Both the position numbers and the translations under genes were made by a program. Positions 1 to 14,000 of a DNA stretch of 64,000 nt are shown here, in pieces; positions within the stretch are counted from its first letter, which is position 1, and each line of letters begins with the position of its first letter. Origin of the DNA: Cymodocea nodosa (taxonomy: Eukaryota; Streptophyta; Magnoliopsida; Alismatales; Cymodoceaceae). The notes beneath the pieces were generated by a model that had not been told where the DNA came from, made no database searches, and saw only the letters and a list, made by a program, of their open reading frames with translations. The stretch is taken from positions 26,425,501 through 26,489,500 of the forward strand of contig CM072336.1 in NCBI GenBank assembly GCA_036874045.1. The letters run 5' to 3'.

Positions 1-2021
1 TCAAGTACAAGACTTTGAAGTAAATTTCACGTCACCTTTATATCTTGTATAGCTTGAGTTTGAATATGCCTTAATCATTAAGTGATTATGCCTTTTATAT
101 ATTGGAGCCAATGAACTACTTCTGGTTCATGCATAAATTGGCTAAGTAAGTTTACAACATGGGCAATGTTTTGGGCTTGTGATAAATCAATTTTCGAATT
201 AGTCTTCTATATTTCTTGGGGTCCTCTAGTTTCTTCATCTGTTTGTCATCCTCTACAACCTTAATGGGTATAGACTGGTGTTGGTGAAAAAGGAGGGAAG
301 GTTGGAGTTGCATTATTGGTGATGGAAGTTGGTGTAATGATGGGAGAGGATTTGGATCTTGAAAGATGAGATTCACACTGTGGATGTGTAGGGTGCTGAT
401 GATGACTCAGACCTTGGTTTGGTTCTTGAAACCTTTCTTCTCCACCTCCTTGGCATTATAGGGTTGTCCTTGCTTAATGCCTTCTTTGAGTGTCTTTTTG
501 ATGGAGGAGGTGGTGACAACTGACAACAATCTTGTCATGCTTGTGGTCGACACAAGTAGAAGTTGATGGCACATGTAGAAAAGGATGCATTCTTGGTAGT
601 AAGAAGTGGTTGGCAGTGATGGAAATGGGGCTGGATGGCCTCATCGGTAGTGGAAATGGTGAGGGAGTGGTAAATGGAGTCTAGTGGCCTGATGACTTGG
701 TAGCACAAGTTGAAGTAACCATGGCTTGGATTTGTGCCTAGGAGTAGAAAAAGCTGGAGAAGAATTGAAAGCAGTGGTTGTAGACTAGGTTAATGGTAGT
801 GGCTTTGGATGGTGGTGGGTAGTGATTGTACTAGGGTTTTAGGAGAGGGAAAGGGGCCTGGATGTGGGAAGAGGGGAGTTAGTAGCCTAGGTACTAGGTT
901 ATTGGTGATTGGGAGGAGGGTGGTAGTTAGGGTTTTCCTTCTCTCTATTTGGATTTCTCACATTTTTTGGGCTCTTAAAACTTATGCTTTGATATCATGT
1001 GAAAACATAAGAAATAAGTATAATTAGATTGATTTCATTAGTAAATATAAGACTTTTATAAATAGAGGTTATATAAAAGAAAACAAATACAATTTAAGTA
1101 ATGTGTGACTAACCCATACACGATATTTCATCCTAATGTACTCTAATATAGTCTAAATTTTGATCGTCTTGAATGATACAACCTTTTTCTTTGGTAAAAA
1201 AATGTTGGGTTTTGATCAATCCAATCAATTTGACTTAGACTTTTCAACTGAAATAGTGTCAAAATTGATAAACTGTTGTTTATCCTGTCTGCTAGTTGAA
1301 AAAGGGATTTTTGATGAAATTTCATTGATACATCTTAGTATGGGATTCCATGGTTCTTAACCAACTCAAGTTTATTACTTTCTAATTGTTTTGTTTTCTG
1401 TAGTCTCTTTTTCTTGGTTTTGACTATGGAAGTCCTTTGCTTTTCTTGTGGGGCTCCCTCGTTGGGGAAACCCTTTTTGTTGTACTACTATTGATTTTAA
1501 TATAGTTTGATCGTTAACTCTTAAAAAAAGAAAAGAAAAGAGGTGTCTTGGCTCAGTTGTTTTGATCTCACATCTAGTGGCTTGTATATGCTCATTCTGG
1601 GATATCATGCTGTTGTCTTTTTTTGAGTGGAAATAAGTAAATTTATTAAAATTGAGAAAACAAGTGGGCCTACACAAGCCGTAGGCAAGCAAAAATGAAA
1701 AAAGAAGAAGAAGCTACTGGACTTCAAAAAGAAACCCCCACTAGAAATAAGAAAAACAAGACAAGTCAAACAAATGATCATAAAGATTAGATTTTTCTGC
1801 TCTACTTGTTTTTCATGATTTTCATGACTTTCATTTTCGTTTGTTGTGTATAGTGTCTGTTTTATGAATAAATTCCAATCATTTTATAAGAATGTATTAT
1901 TTGGGACATAACCAACTTTGTATGAATGTAGAAGGCCATTGATAAATTTTTATTTATAACTTATTTTGTGGTACTGATTTATTCTGTTTGCGTTTTCTAT
2001 ATTGACTTTTTTATTATCCAG
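1..2021. other. SEC31: Intron of SEC31 (5' exons outside window)
   Basis: No exon of a recognisable protein is visible here. The stretch ends in a good acceptor (…attatccag, AG at 2020-2021) in front of the first SEC31 exon seen. Bases 480-900 are GGTGG-rich. Near 988-999 there is a reverse-strand tRNA-Met-type primer-binding motif (gatatcatgt) followed by about 90 bases resembling 13254-13340, so this looks like the end of an old LTR element on the minus strand. The rest is AT-rich intron with nothing I can name. Confidence 0.6.
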
Positions 2022-5000
2022 GTGTGATAGCGATGTCATGGTGTTCCAATGATAGCTCACTCTTGCTTACTTGTGCCAAGGACAATCGAACCATATGCTG
2101 GGATACAGTTACTGGCGAGGTAATAATTAACATTTACTGTCTTGACTTGTGTCTGTTTCTGCTTCATTTTGCATTTGATGCTTGGCATTATTGTTTCTTT
2201 TTTTTACCATAATTGTGATGCAGATATTTTCTGAGTTGCCTGCTAGCACCAATTGGAACTTTGATATTCATTGGTACACAAAGATACCTGGAATCATATC
2301 AGCATCTTCTTTTGATGGAAAAATTGGAATATACAACATTGAGGTATAATGGTTCTGTGCCTACCCTTGACTTAGCACTTGCTGCATCATCTTATATGTT
2401 TTAATTTCATACTATTTCAAAAAGATTTTGGGATCTACTATCATTTTATATTGAAGGCCTCTTCTGAGTTACTGTTAAAAAGGTTTTTTAAATGTTCATC
2501 TTTTTTGGAAATATTTCTGTATGATCTGCTTAAAAAGAAGACATGTTTCTTTATAAACTTAGCTGTTGTAGATGTTTATATTTAAATAATTGACCGTATC
2601 ACTTATGGATTTCTTCTCTGATAAAAAAGGACTTGCTTTAAATAACAAAAAAAATTTATGTGTTCATTCTAAAATTCTTATTAAGTTTCATTAAATAGTA
2701 GTGTTGTATAACTTGTGCTGTATTTCTGCCATTTTGAATCTAAGTTCCAGTTGTTGTGGATGCTTTGTTAATATTCACAGGCTTATAGCAGATCAGCAGC
2801 TGTCGATGGAGACTTTGGATCTCAAGGTTACACTATAAATTTTTCTAGAAAGACTATAAGCAACTTATTTAATGATTTATTGGCTTAGCATGCCTAACAT
2901 GTCTAGTAACTTGTTCAAAGTTATTGTAGAGTGGCTGATTGCAATACACTGAATATCTTAATAATTTTTTGCATTAAGTTGCTCAGATTTAGTAATTAAA
3001 TTACTTGTGTACAAAGAATCTGTGTTGACGTGTGTCGATAAAATGTTGCTTACACATTTCAGTTTTTGTAAATGTTGACACAACACATGGTGCATGTCAG
3101 ACATTGCATGTCGATTAACATGTTGACCCATGCTTGTTTGTGTTGACAGTGTTGCTACTTGATTAACATAGTGATTTTTTCAACCCCACGTCAGTAATAT
3201 GTTGATTGACATATTATGCATATGTTGACTGACATGTGCATCTTTCCTAAATATATTAATCTTTTTTACGTTAAGTTACATTGATTTAGTGATAAATTAC
3301 TCGTGTAGATAGAATCTTGTGTCAACATGTGTCATGAAAATGTTTATGAAACATTGGTTTTTATAAATGGTGATGACATATGGGTCCATGTTGACATTGT
3401 CGGTTGACACAATGATTTTTCAACACTGTCAGCTTGCATTGACTCACATTATGCAGATGTTGGCCGATGCTTGCATCTTCACCCATTTTTCCCAATAGAA
3501 CTATAAATGTTGCATTTCTCTTCTTTTCTCCAGCCTTCACCAAAGCAACCAGTAGTGATTCCCTGACCAAGGCACGTTTGCAGCAGCCTCCAGCAGCAAA
3601 AAACAGTGTGAACTCTAGGTTTTCAACCTTTCAACAGTCATTGTGTTCATTTTTAGAGGTTAGAATCCTTATATCTAAGATTATTTTGAATGATTTTAAT
3701 TAAAATTGCATATATTTAACATAAAAAGTGGTAGATCTAATTTAATTTATTTTATTTCCATTTTCATTTTATTTTCTGAATTTAAAAGAAATCTAATTAA
3801 AGTTGCATAATAAGGTTTTTAAAATTTTTATTATTTTTGTAATTTGAGAGATATCTTATTTTCCGATATGCTTAATTTAGTTTGCTCTAAATTTTCATGT
3901 TGAAATTTGTAATTTTTAGCCAATTTTGTGGATTTGATTTTTTTACAAGTTTCCTTTGAATTTTTCTTTTTGATTTGACATGTTTCATTTTGTCAGACTG
4001 AACCCCAACACAAAACTGATGTTTTGGTTTCTTTGCTTGTGTACAATTTTATGTCTTGCTTGTTTTGAGCAGTCACCTTTCAAAGCATATATAAAGATGA
4101 TAAAATCATAGTACAATGTTATCAAGAAGATGAACACAAGATGGCACCCAACACAAAGCTTGAACAAGAAGAGCCAATCAAACAAAGAGAATCCCACTCC
4201 ACCTAGAACTAGAAGAGACTACAATAACAGAAACCTAGATGCGAAAGGACCACAACACAAGGCTAGTGTTCCAAAATAAACCGAAGCCACCCTCTTGTGG
4301 CCTCATCTGGGACCATAGGACAATCTACACCACTCATATAGTGTATCGGCCATCCTCTTGTGACAGATCCACTGCTTGATCCTGGGAGTTTTGAAATATC
4401 TATGCCCCGAAAAAATCCTTATGTTTCTTTCTAACCTAGGCCATCAACTAGCTAGAGGAATATCAGCCCAAATCTTTCTTATGCCCCTGGAAAGTTGACC
4501 CTCATCTCCAAACAGTAACTGTCTTTATTGTACTCCATGTATTATTTTTACATGTGTTTATATTTATAGAAACAAGGTAGAAATGAAAGTCGAGAAACCA
4601 TGGAATACGCCAAAAAGAGTGAAGTTATAGTATATGAGATTAAACCTATAATAAGCAATAATAAAATCTAATAGAATACTTGAATATGATTAAGAAGCCA
4701 TAAATGAAACAGACAATTAAAACTTTTAGGAATGTGAATATTATTTATTTCGCATGGAGAGATCTAGTTCCTTGCCCCTCTATTTTGAGAATTGTCTTTG
4801 TAACTCATTTAATTTGTTTTAAAGGCATAGTTTGGATTTCTTGTTTAAGAATTAACTGGTTACTATTGGGTTATATATGTCTTATGGTCTTGATGTATAT
4901 TTGGGTTATTGGATATCCATTTTTGTAATTTCCCTTGACAACCTTATATACATGTAACCTTTTATACTTGTCAAGTTTTGACATGAAACGTCATTGACAC

Positions 5001-8000
5001 ATTTTGGTTTTACAACTTACTGATACAATATACACATGTATATTGTTATTGCACCATATCATGTAACATATCTGCTTCTGTTGAACTTGATTTTATGTAT
5101 CAGTTGATGTCATCAAGGTAGGTGCCTAGGTGTGTGATTTGGTCATGCCTAGACAGTTTTTCTTGTCTTGTCTTAAGAGCCTATATATATATATAGGGTT
5201 TTAAAGGAAAAAATTCAGGTTTTTAAAATGGATCCTACATTTGTGGGGGAACGCCAAAGACAAGGATATTTCTATGATTTTTGATCTTATGGAGCTTCGA
5301 CCTTCAAGCTTAAATCTTGATCCTAAAGGAGACGATGTTCTGAAATGAATAGCGAAAAGCTTAGAGGATATTTTTGTTAATAGTTGCTTTAAGTGACTTG
5401 TTGACAATGCTGAAAAGACATGGTCCCCATATTAGTTAGTGTGGGAATGCCACTCACCTCTCAAGGTTGAGGACTTTGTATGGCTTCTTATACATGATTA
5501 TCTTGTTACCAAAGATATAAAAGGAAGTGGGCTCATGTAGATGACGGTTCTTGTCCCCTGTGTGACTCTTTTGAAGAAGATATAGAACACGTAGTCTTTG
5601 ACTGCAACATTAGCAAAAGGGTTTGGCTTTCAGTCATGCCTTCCTTGGTCCTAGGTGGTCTTATGGTTAATGGCCATGTAGATTTATTGGATACTATCAA
5701 TTTGGTGATGGCTAGAAAGATGAGTGAGCGCAACCACACCCACAAAGAATTCAACTTTGATTTTGTGTCAAACTTTGATGATGTTAAAAAACAATGTGTT
5801 TGTAACACATTGAAAACATAGAAAAGAGAAATGCCATAAAATTATTGTGTCAACATCAGTTTTGATGTCATGTTGAGAATTTGAAAAAATGACACGTGTC
5901 AGCAAAATTTCATTTACATGTGATGTTGGTGGTGACTCTAGCATTCTTCGTTGTAAGTGCCTAAGTGTCCATCATCAAATTTGTTTGATGATGTAGATCT
6001 CAATGGGGTTCATGGTCTCTAATCGTAGGTGGGTTATCTTGATGTGCTAAGGACACTGGTGCCATGCTGATACTAGAATCACCACATGCGCTAGCCTTCA
6101 TTGTAGATGTTGCTTTGACACTTCCAAGGAGGGATTCATGTCATGGTCAAGCTGCAATGTCATGTGTGTCATCCCCAACTTCGTTGAGATGCATGTTGCC
6201 ACTTGCTAATGGTCTCCCTCTTCCATGGTCATTGGTGCTCTCCCTTGCATTGATGCCTTTGGCGGCCTCTCTTGTCCACTATTACCAGTGCTCTTCATTG
6301 TGTTGATGTCTCTAATGCTCTTTCCTTGTTGTTGACACCCTCTTGCATAGTGGTCCACTTCCATAGGATGGGATCATTCACTTGGCCAAGAATGGAGACA
6401 CCCTCTTCCACACCGATTCTTCACTAATGGATTATAATAATATGATTTATTCTCCACCATAGATAACACCTACAGCAATGTTGGCTGGTGGCACCTACAG
6501 CCATATTTTGGTGGTATACACACCATGCAAAAAGCAAAAAATGCAGCACTACAATAGATACACTAGCAGCTACATTGGAGCAATAGTGAAATGGGTAGGG
6601 ACCACTGCATGAACTGTAGCAGCTGTTACCCCTGTTGACCATCTCTTGTGTTGCTGTTCTTTAAAAACATCTATGAAATGTGGGTTGCGTTTGAGAGATT
6701 AATTTGTACTGTGGGTTGCGTTTTCTCCTTTGGTCTGACTACTTTCCTTTCAAGGATGTAATCTTATTTTTTAATAAGAATTCATCCTATTCATATTTCA
6801 GAGAACATCCAGGAAACTGTGTCTGACTACTTTGATAACAAAGTATATTGCATTTTATTCTTCACAAGGAATTCAACTATGATCTTGTGTCAGATTTTGA
6901 TCCAATAGAAAACATGTCCGACTTTAATGGAAATATCAGTGAAAATTTGCTAAAAGTACAAAAGACCACAGAATGGGCTAAAAAATATGAAGCTTTATTT
7001 TCTAAGGTATGGTTTAGTTTGGAGTGTTAGATTTAAGATTATGAGATCGTGTAATTATGACCATATCTTGAATCACAGATTTTTGTTTTGGCAAATTATA
7101 GTCATATTTTGTTTGATTTTGAATGGTAGCTATGTAAAAGATAGCCATAATCCATATAATTGAAATTTTGTCTGATTACGAGATTGAGTTTGATTATGGA
7201 TTTTCTTTCTAAAATGCTCACATAATCTTGAGGCATACAATCTGAATCAATCAAGAATATACATAACACTCCATCGTATCACAAAATCTGCAGCTATGGT
7301 TATGCATTATCTTGATTATGTATATGTGAAAGAACAATACTCTTGATTAACTTTAAATTTTAGGTATTTATTGTCTTTACATCAATAAAACTAATGTATG
7401 AAGTTAAAAATAAACAATTAATGCAAAAAATATAACAATACTGCACAATCTATTGTCAAATATATACAATCTATGTAAGAATACTTTATATACTTATATC
7501 TATGCATTATTGAAAATATAAACTTATGTAATTTCAAGTTACATTGAATCACCAAGTGAATACGAACCCCCCCTCTCCCCTTTTTGTTCTTAGACCTTAT
7601 CGTTTAATGGGATTCACCTACATATATCTAAAAAAGCCATGGTCTTTGCATATCTAACTTAGATTCATGTTTGATATGGGGCCTATGGGGAAAACCTTGA
7701 TGTTGCCATGAAAAAGAAAATGGAGGTGTTGTTGCCTGGGGAAGGTTTGTTGGTGGGTTTGATTTCGTATTGAAAGAAAGATCAAATGTTTATATTCTCA
7801 TTAAAAAAAATCAAATGTTTTACTTGTGAAATCAGGCATTCTCTCTGTTGATGTTTTCCTGATTATATCTTCCCCATGTATGATGTATCTCATATTTTTC
7901 AAAGTTGCATTTTAAGTTTTGCTCTTTTCTTGAATATATCCCAGATCTTTCATTGTTTGTTCATTTTTTCAATATATATTTTTTATCTCTTTGAATTTCC

Positions 8001-11000
8001 TGTGCCTCTACTGCAGCTCGTTTGAGGGCACCAAAGTGGTTGAAGTGCCCATCTGGCATGTCATATGGTTTTGGAGGCAAGATTGTTTCTTGTCGAACTA
8101 GCTCAACACCATCTGGTGCTCCTTGCAGTTCTGAGGTAAAATTACCTGATTCTCTACTACTTTGTATGATTCTGCTTGTTTTATTTGATTTATTCTTCTT
8201 ATTTCAGGTTTATGTCCATAATGTAGTAACTGAGGATAGTCTTGTGAAACGTTCTACTGAATTTGAAGCAGCAGTTCATAGTGGAGAGAAATCTGCTTTA
8301 AGACTTTTGTGTGAACGAAAATCTGAAGAGTCTGTGTGAGTCATCTGTTATACTGAATAAACGTAGTACTTTCTCTTGTTTAGTATATTTAATATATATT
8401 TGATTAGTTTTTGTTGTTTTTCTGATGCAGACTTGAGGATGACAAAGAAGCATGGGCCTTCTTGAAAATTATGTTTGAAGATGAGGGAACAGCTAGGACA
8501 AAGCTTTTAGGTCATTTAGGTTTCAGTGTTCCTAGTACTGAAGATGAGAATCTCTCTGAGTTAACTAGCGGCCACAATCTTGAAGATAGCCATGCAAAGA
8601 CAACAGGGTTGATGGAAGGAAGTGCATTTCATATTGACAATGGAGAGGAATTCTTCAATAATGTTCAGTCTTCTGTTGAAAATCTTTCTCTTGACAAGGA
8701 TACTACAAATGGAGAACAAGCATTGCAAGAACCTCAGGGAACTCAGGAACCTGTAGTGGATGTTGATGAAAGCATTCTACATGCATTGATTGTGGGTGAT
8801 TACAAGGGTGCAGTCCAACATTGCGTGTCTGCTAATAGAGTAGCGGATGCTCTTATTATTGCCAATGCAAGTGGACCTTCAAGTGGACCTCCACTATGGG
8901 AGAGTACTCGTGATAAATATCTGAATAAGAGTCATTTACCCTATCTGAAGGTTGTTTTTATTTCTATGTTGAGGATATAATTCTATATAGGTGTAGTATT
9001 TATTGTGACTATGTTCTATGCTTTATGAGGTTGCTAAGTTGGTAGGGTTGTGTTACACTATCCATTTCTGACATTTACCTGTTTGACGTCTTTACTGATT
9101 TTCAGGTAGTTGATGCGCTAGTTAAGAATGATCTCATGGCAGTTGTAAATACCAGGCCTCTAAACTTATGGAAAGAGACAATGGCTCTTCTGTGCACTGT
9201 ACGCATATTGTTTTAACTTATTCATTCTTTATTTGCTTGCTAGTTGCTTCAAGTGACTTTTGTTTATACCTTGTGTGGATGACAGTTTGCACAGAAGGAA
9301 GAGTGGACAGAACTTTGTGATAGCCTTGCATCGAGGCTTATGATTGCAGGAAGCACACTTGCTGCCACTCTCTGCTATATATGTGCTGGAAATATAGACA
9401 AAACTGTGGAAATCTGGTCATACAAGTTGACTTCTGAGAATGGAGGGAGAACATATGCGGACCTTATTCAGGTTATTCTTTGTAAAAGTACTACAAAATT
9501 TTGGTAGCTGCACTAGTACACTCGTAAGCTGATGTGTATTTATATAAATACAGGATCTGATGGAAAAGGTTATTGTTGTTGCCTTGGCAACTGGTCAGAA
9601 GCAGTTCAGTGCTTCTTTGTCCAAACTTGTTGAGAATTATGCTGAACTGCTCGTCAGTCAGGGGCTCCTCACCACTGCTTTGGGATGCTTGAAACTTTTA
9701 GGAACAGAAGATTCTTCTGAAGAGCTTGTAATTTTACAAAATCGGATATTACTTTCTGTGGAAGGTGGGTATGCTATATTTTATCTTGATGGTTGCTAGC
9801 TTTTGTTATCCAAATGTTTTTTGGTGGGATCAGTTTTTTGAAGTTGGCATTTGTTAACAAATAATTCATCCCATATATGTCAATAAGTGTTTTGCAAAAA
9901 ACATTTTCAAGTGTGATTTCCATACACTTTGAAGTAAAAAATTAGAAAATTTTTGTATTAAAATAATTGTTATCAAGCATTTCTTAACTATAGAATGTTC
10001 ATGAGACAAGTAAATTAGATCTGCTATGATATCAACAAACCAACAAAATTTGAGTGTACGTCAACATTTCAGACTTGTTTTATTTCAACCCTATTGTTTG
10101 AAATGAAGATGCTTATATTCGTCCAAAATAGCCTCACTAGCTATTCTAACTTCTAAGTATAATAATACCAATAATTACTGCTCAAGAATATAAATACACC
10201 TACCGTTCATAGTTGTAATTTTTCTCATGTCAAATGTAGTCCATTTACTATAATTATGATGATATAAATACACTAAAAACTGAAAGTAGTCAGCACAATG
10301 GGAATTCAAAATTCATAGTGAGGGTAATTGGTCCTAAATCCTTTATTTCATATGAATTTTTTTTCGAAAGGTGTTTCACATGCCAAGATGTGCCAAATTT
10401 TTGTAAGTTGAGGGGGATAGGCATTGTTTGTTTGTAATATATGTAATTTATTTGTATATTATATACTTTGTTGGTAGTTGATGCAATTCTTTGCATTTGG
10501 ACTTCAAACACGGCCTCCTTTTTTTTACTTAAAATTGCCTATTTATTTTACATCTGTACTTCTTATGCATGGAATGGTGGGCCTTGATGTAATGGTAAAG
10601 TTGCTTCATGTTCTTGTAACATATATAATGGTATAGTTGTTTCATTGTAATCTTGAGGACTAGAGGTCACAAGTTCAAAACTTAAGAAATTATTTCCATT
10701 TATGAGAGCTAAGGTTGCTTTCTATTGGACTTTCCCCATGCCTCACATATGTGGGAATCTTGTACACTAGATTTTCCCTTTTACTTGTTATTGATATCAT
10801 CACTAGGGAGCATTCCTTCTTATAAATATGTCATATTTTTATCTCTGTTCTGCAGAAAGAGAGTTGCCAAATACACAGCCAACTGTCAGTGCTTTAAATC
10901 AGTCAGAACCCACACATGTATCTGAACAACCGGTAGTGTATTCTCAGGTATCTTTCCCAGCACAATGTCAGGGGATGTTTTCCATTGATCATTTTTCCAA

Positions 11001-14000
11001 AGAGTTTTTCTCATGACTGACTTCTTTTAATAGGATAATACCCAATTTCAGCAGCCTAATGTGCCTCAATATGTGGAACCATATACTCAACCGGCATATC
11101 CTCAACAAATGGCTCCTTATCCAGGCTATCCACCCCCTCAGCAGAAAACGCAGTTCCCAGATTATGCAAATCCAACACCTTTTCAACCATCACCTTCACC
11201 TCAGATGTTTCTTCCTTCACAAACTCAGAATCATCAGGTACTTCACAGGTTTCTCTTGGGTCTTGTTATTACTGCAGAAAACACTGATAAGTAATGTTCT
11301 TCAAGGATGAGTTTCTTTTGTAGTTCATGAGCTTCCATGCTGTTTTTCTATCATCCATTTAAGGCATCAAGGTGCCATGGACCTCGTTCATTAAACGAGG
11401 ATAAGACTTAATCATTATCCTTATTCATATTGTTAAAAAAGGGACCTGTTAATACTTTAAACAAGTAGTGCATGGGTGAAGTAGATATTAAGTGGTTAAT
11501 TTAGCTTTTTAATATAATTTTAAAGATGGAAGATGTGAGATAAATGGAGAAAGAACTCTTTAATATCTATATTTAGAAAGAATGGAATCATATAGAATTG
11601 TAATAGTTATTGTGATATTAAGTTATTGAGTTATACTATGAAATTATAAAAAAAAGGTAATTGACCAAAAATTAAGACATGTAACTAAAATCATAGAAAG
11701 TCAATTTAAGTTTATGTTAGGTAGGTTAACAATAGAAGTTATTTATTTACTTCGAGAATTAATAGAAAATTTTAGAGTTAAGAAAAAAGGACCTCCATAT
11801 GATTTTATTGATTTTAAAAAAAGTATATGATAGGGTACCTAGAAGAAGCCCATTGTAGTGGATTTTGGAAAAAAAGTATTTATAAGATATATTAATATTA
11901 TAAAGGACATGCATTAAAGAACATTTACTAGTGCCAAATTTATAAGGGGAGAAACTAGGAAATTTTCAATAGGCATCGATTTATACCCATGGTCTTCTTT
12001 AAGCCCATATCTGATTGTCTTAATTATGGATGAAATAATTAAGAAAATTCAAGGAGAAATACTTTGGTGCATGTTATTTGTTGATAACATAGTTTTAATT
12101 GACGAAAGTAAGAGAAAAATTTGTTCTAAATTAGAAAATTTAAAGAGATACTTTAGAATTCAAAGGATTTAGATTGAATAGTCAAAAATCAAATAAATAG
12201 AGTGTAGGTTTAACAAAAATAGGAATAAACAAAAGGTATGATGAATAGTCTTCTTGACAGTACACAAAGTATGATAAATGGTCTTCTTGGCAGTACACCC
12301 CAAAGTATGATGAATGGTCTTCTTGACAGTACATACAAAGTATGATGAATTCTGTTTAACACACTACAACAAAAACTCAATATACGTACAAGAAAAATTT
12401 TAGGTTGTGAACTCACTAATACGACACACATATACAAACATGTTGGTGTAGAGTACAGACACACTTTTTTTGTCGTCCTTTTCTCTTTTTTTTACCCTTT
12501 TTTTGGACTTCTTTCACTACAAAGTCTTATAATGTTTATTTTTTTAATTTCTTTCATCCACACCAACTCTTTGTTTCCTCGTCCCATTTTCTTTCCTTTC
12601 TCCTGTTTTCTTCTACTTTTTTTCCTTTTTTCTCATCTTCTACCTTTTCCTTTTTCACCTTAAAAATTTCTTGATGGATTGTAATTCATGTATGTGTCAC
12701 TTCTGTCTTATTCTTTTTTTTTTTTCAATGACAACAGAAGCTCTCTTTTTCACCTTCTTCATTGTCGCATCAGGCCTTAAGGCAACAAATGGTGACAAGT
12801 TTGCATAGGATCAGTGCCACAGCTACATGGGCAACTGGGAAAGATCTTGATTGTGTGAGATGACAATGCTGTCGTTGGATCCAACCTGTAATTGACCAAG
12901 ATGAAACAACTTGAAACTTCTTTTGGAGCCATCAGAGTTTCTCAAAGAGCTAGGATTGCATGTGGGGCTGTCATGGTGTAAGAGAACCTATTGAAGAGCA
13001 CATTGAGGTAATGAGGGAAGATGAAGCGTTGTGATCTACATGCAAGAAGGCCTTGTAAGAAATCACTATCTAGTGGAACTTAAGTGGTGGTGATAGCAAA
13101 AAATGAGAGGGAGAGATGAGAGATTGAATTCAAGGAGACGATCAAGAATGAGGGTGACTTGATATCACTATCACCACTACAAGGGGGTAGTGATGGTAGC
13201 TAAGGTTTCTCTCCTTTCTTTCTACTCTCTTAAACCTAGGTTTTGATACCATGTGGAAGTAAGGATAGATAGAAGATTGATGTTTCATTAACTACTATTT
13301 GGACCTTTCATATAGAGGTCACATTAGAGAAGACTATTAGATAGTTGACAATGTGGGATTAATAACCACTGCTATTACATGGCTCAAACAATTCTAGTAA
13401 CTAATTATATACTTATGTCATAAATAACGTCCTGGTGGTCCAAAGAATGGTGTTGGTGGAATGGCATAGGCACCATGGTTGAAAGAACATCCTTAGTAGT
13501 TGTCTAGTTGGAATGTTGTTGCTGGTTGGAAATGATAATCAGTTGCTTTTGGTTGTGGAAGAGTGAAAGGAAGAGAAAAGAATACTAGAAGATAGGAGAA
13601 AGATGAAAAGGATTGGCTAATTGAAATTACATGTCAGTTGACATTGCACACAGGCTTAGAAATTCTCATGTTGATTGGCATGACTTAACATGTACTACTG
13701 TGATCGACTTGTTGACCAATTTTCCTGCAATTGTCATCTCGGCAATGATGGAAGCTGTCACTTGTCGGTGAAGTTTTACCAACACATGTTGAAATTTAAT
13801 TTCTTGCTCATGTGATAGAAAAAGGCTATAGAGAACTACAAATAGGAAAACATTGTTCTTCTTGATAACATTAGTCACTAAATTGCCCTTCACCATACTT
13901 ATTAAGGAATCAAGGAACTGCTAGCAATTGCCTACGTGGGTGCCTACATGTCAATTTAAAGAAATTGGAAAATATTTTCAGCACTTCTATTATTAATGTT

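Larger units (their letters stand above)
2827..8016 (+). other. SEC31 intron, 5.2 kb, with LINE debris
   Basis: This intron separates the exon ending …GSQ from the one beginning ARLRAPKW; the split codon restores Ala. It contains a two-copy repeat rich in TTGAC (2945-3540), a LINE zinc-ribbon fragment (5420-5660) and a short duplicated motif (near 5745 and 6865). The remainder is AT-rich with no recognisable coding sequence. Confidence 0.7.

Noticed and set aside
10576..10680. Functional tRNA gene
   Set aside because: A- and B-box-like words exist, but cloverleaf stems do not form and a SINE body follows.
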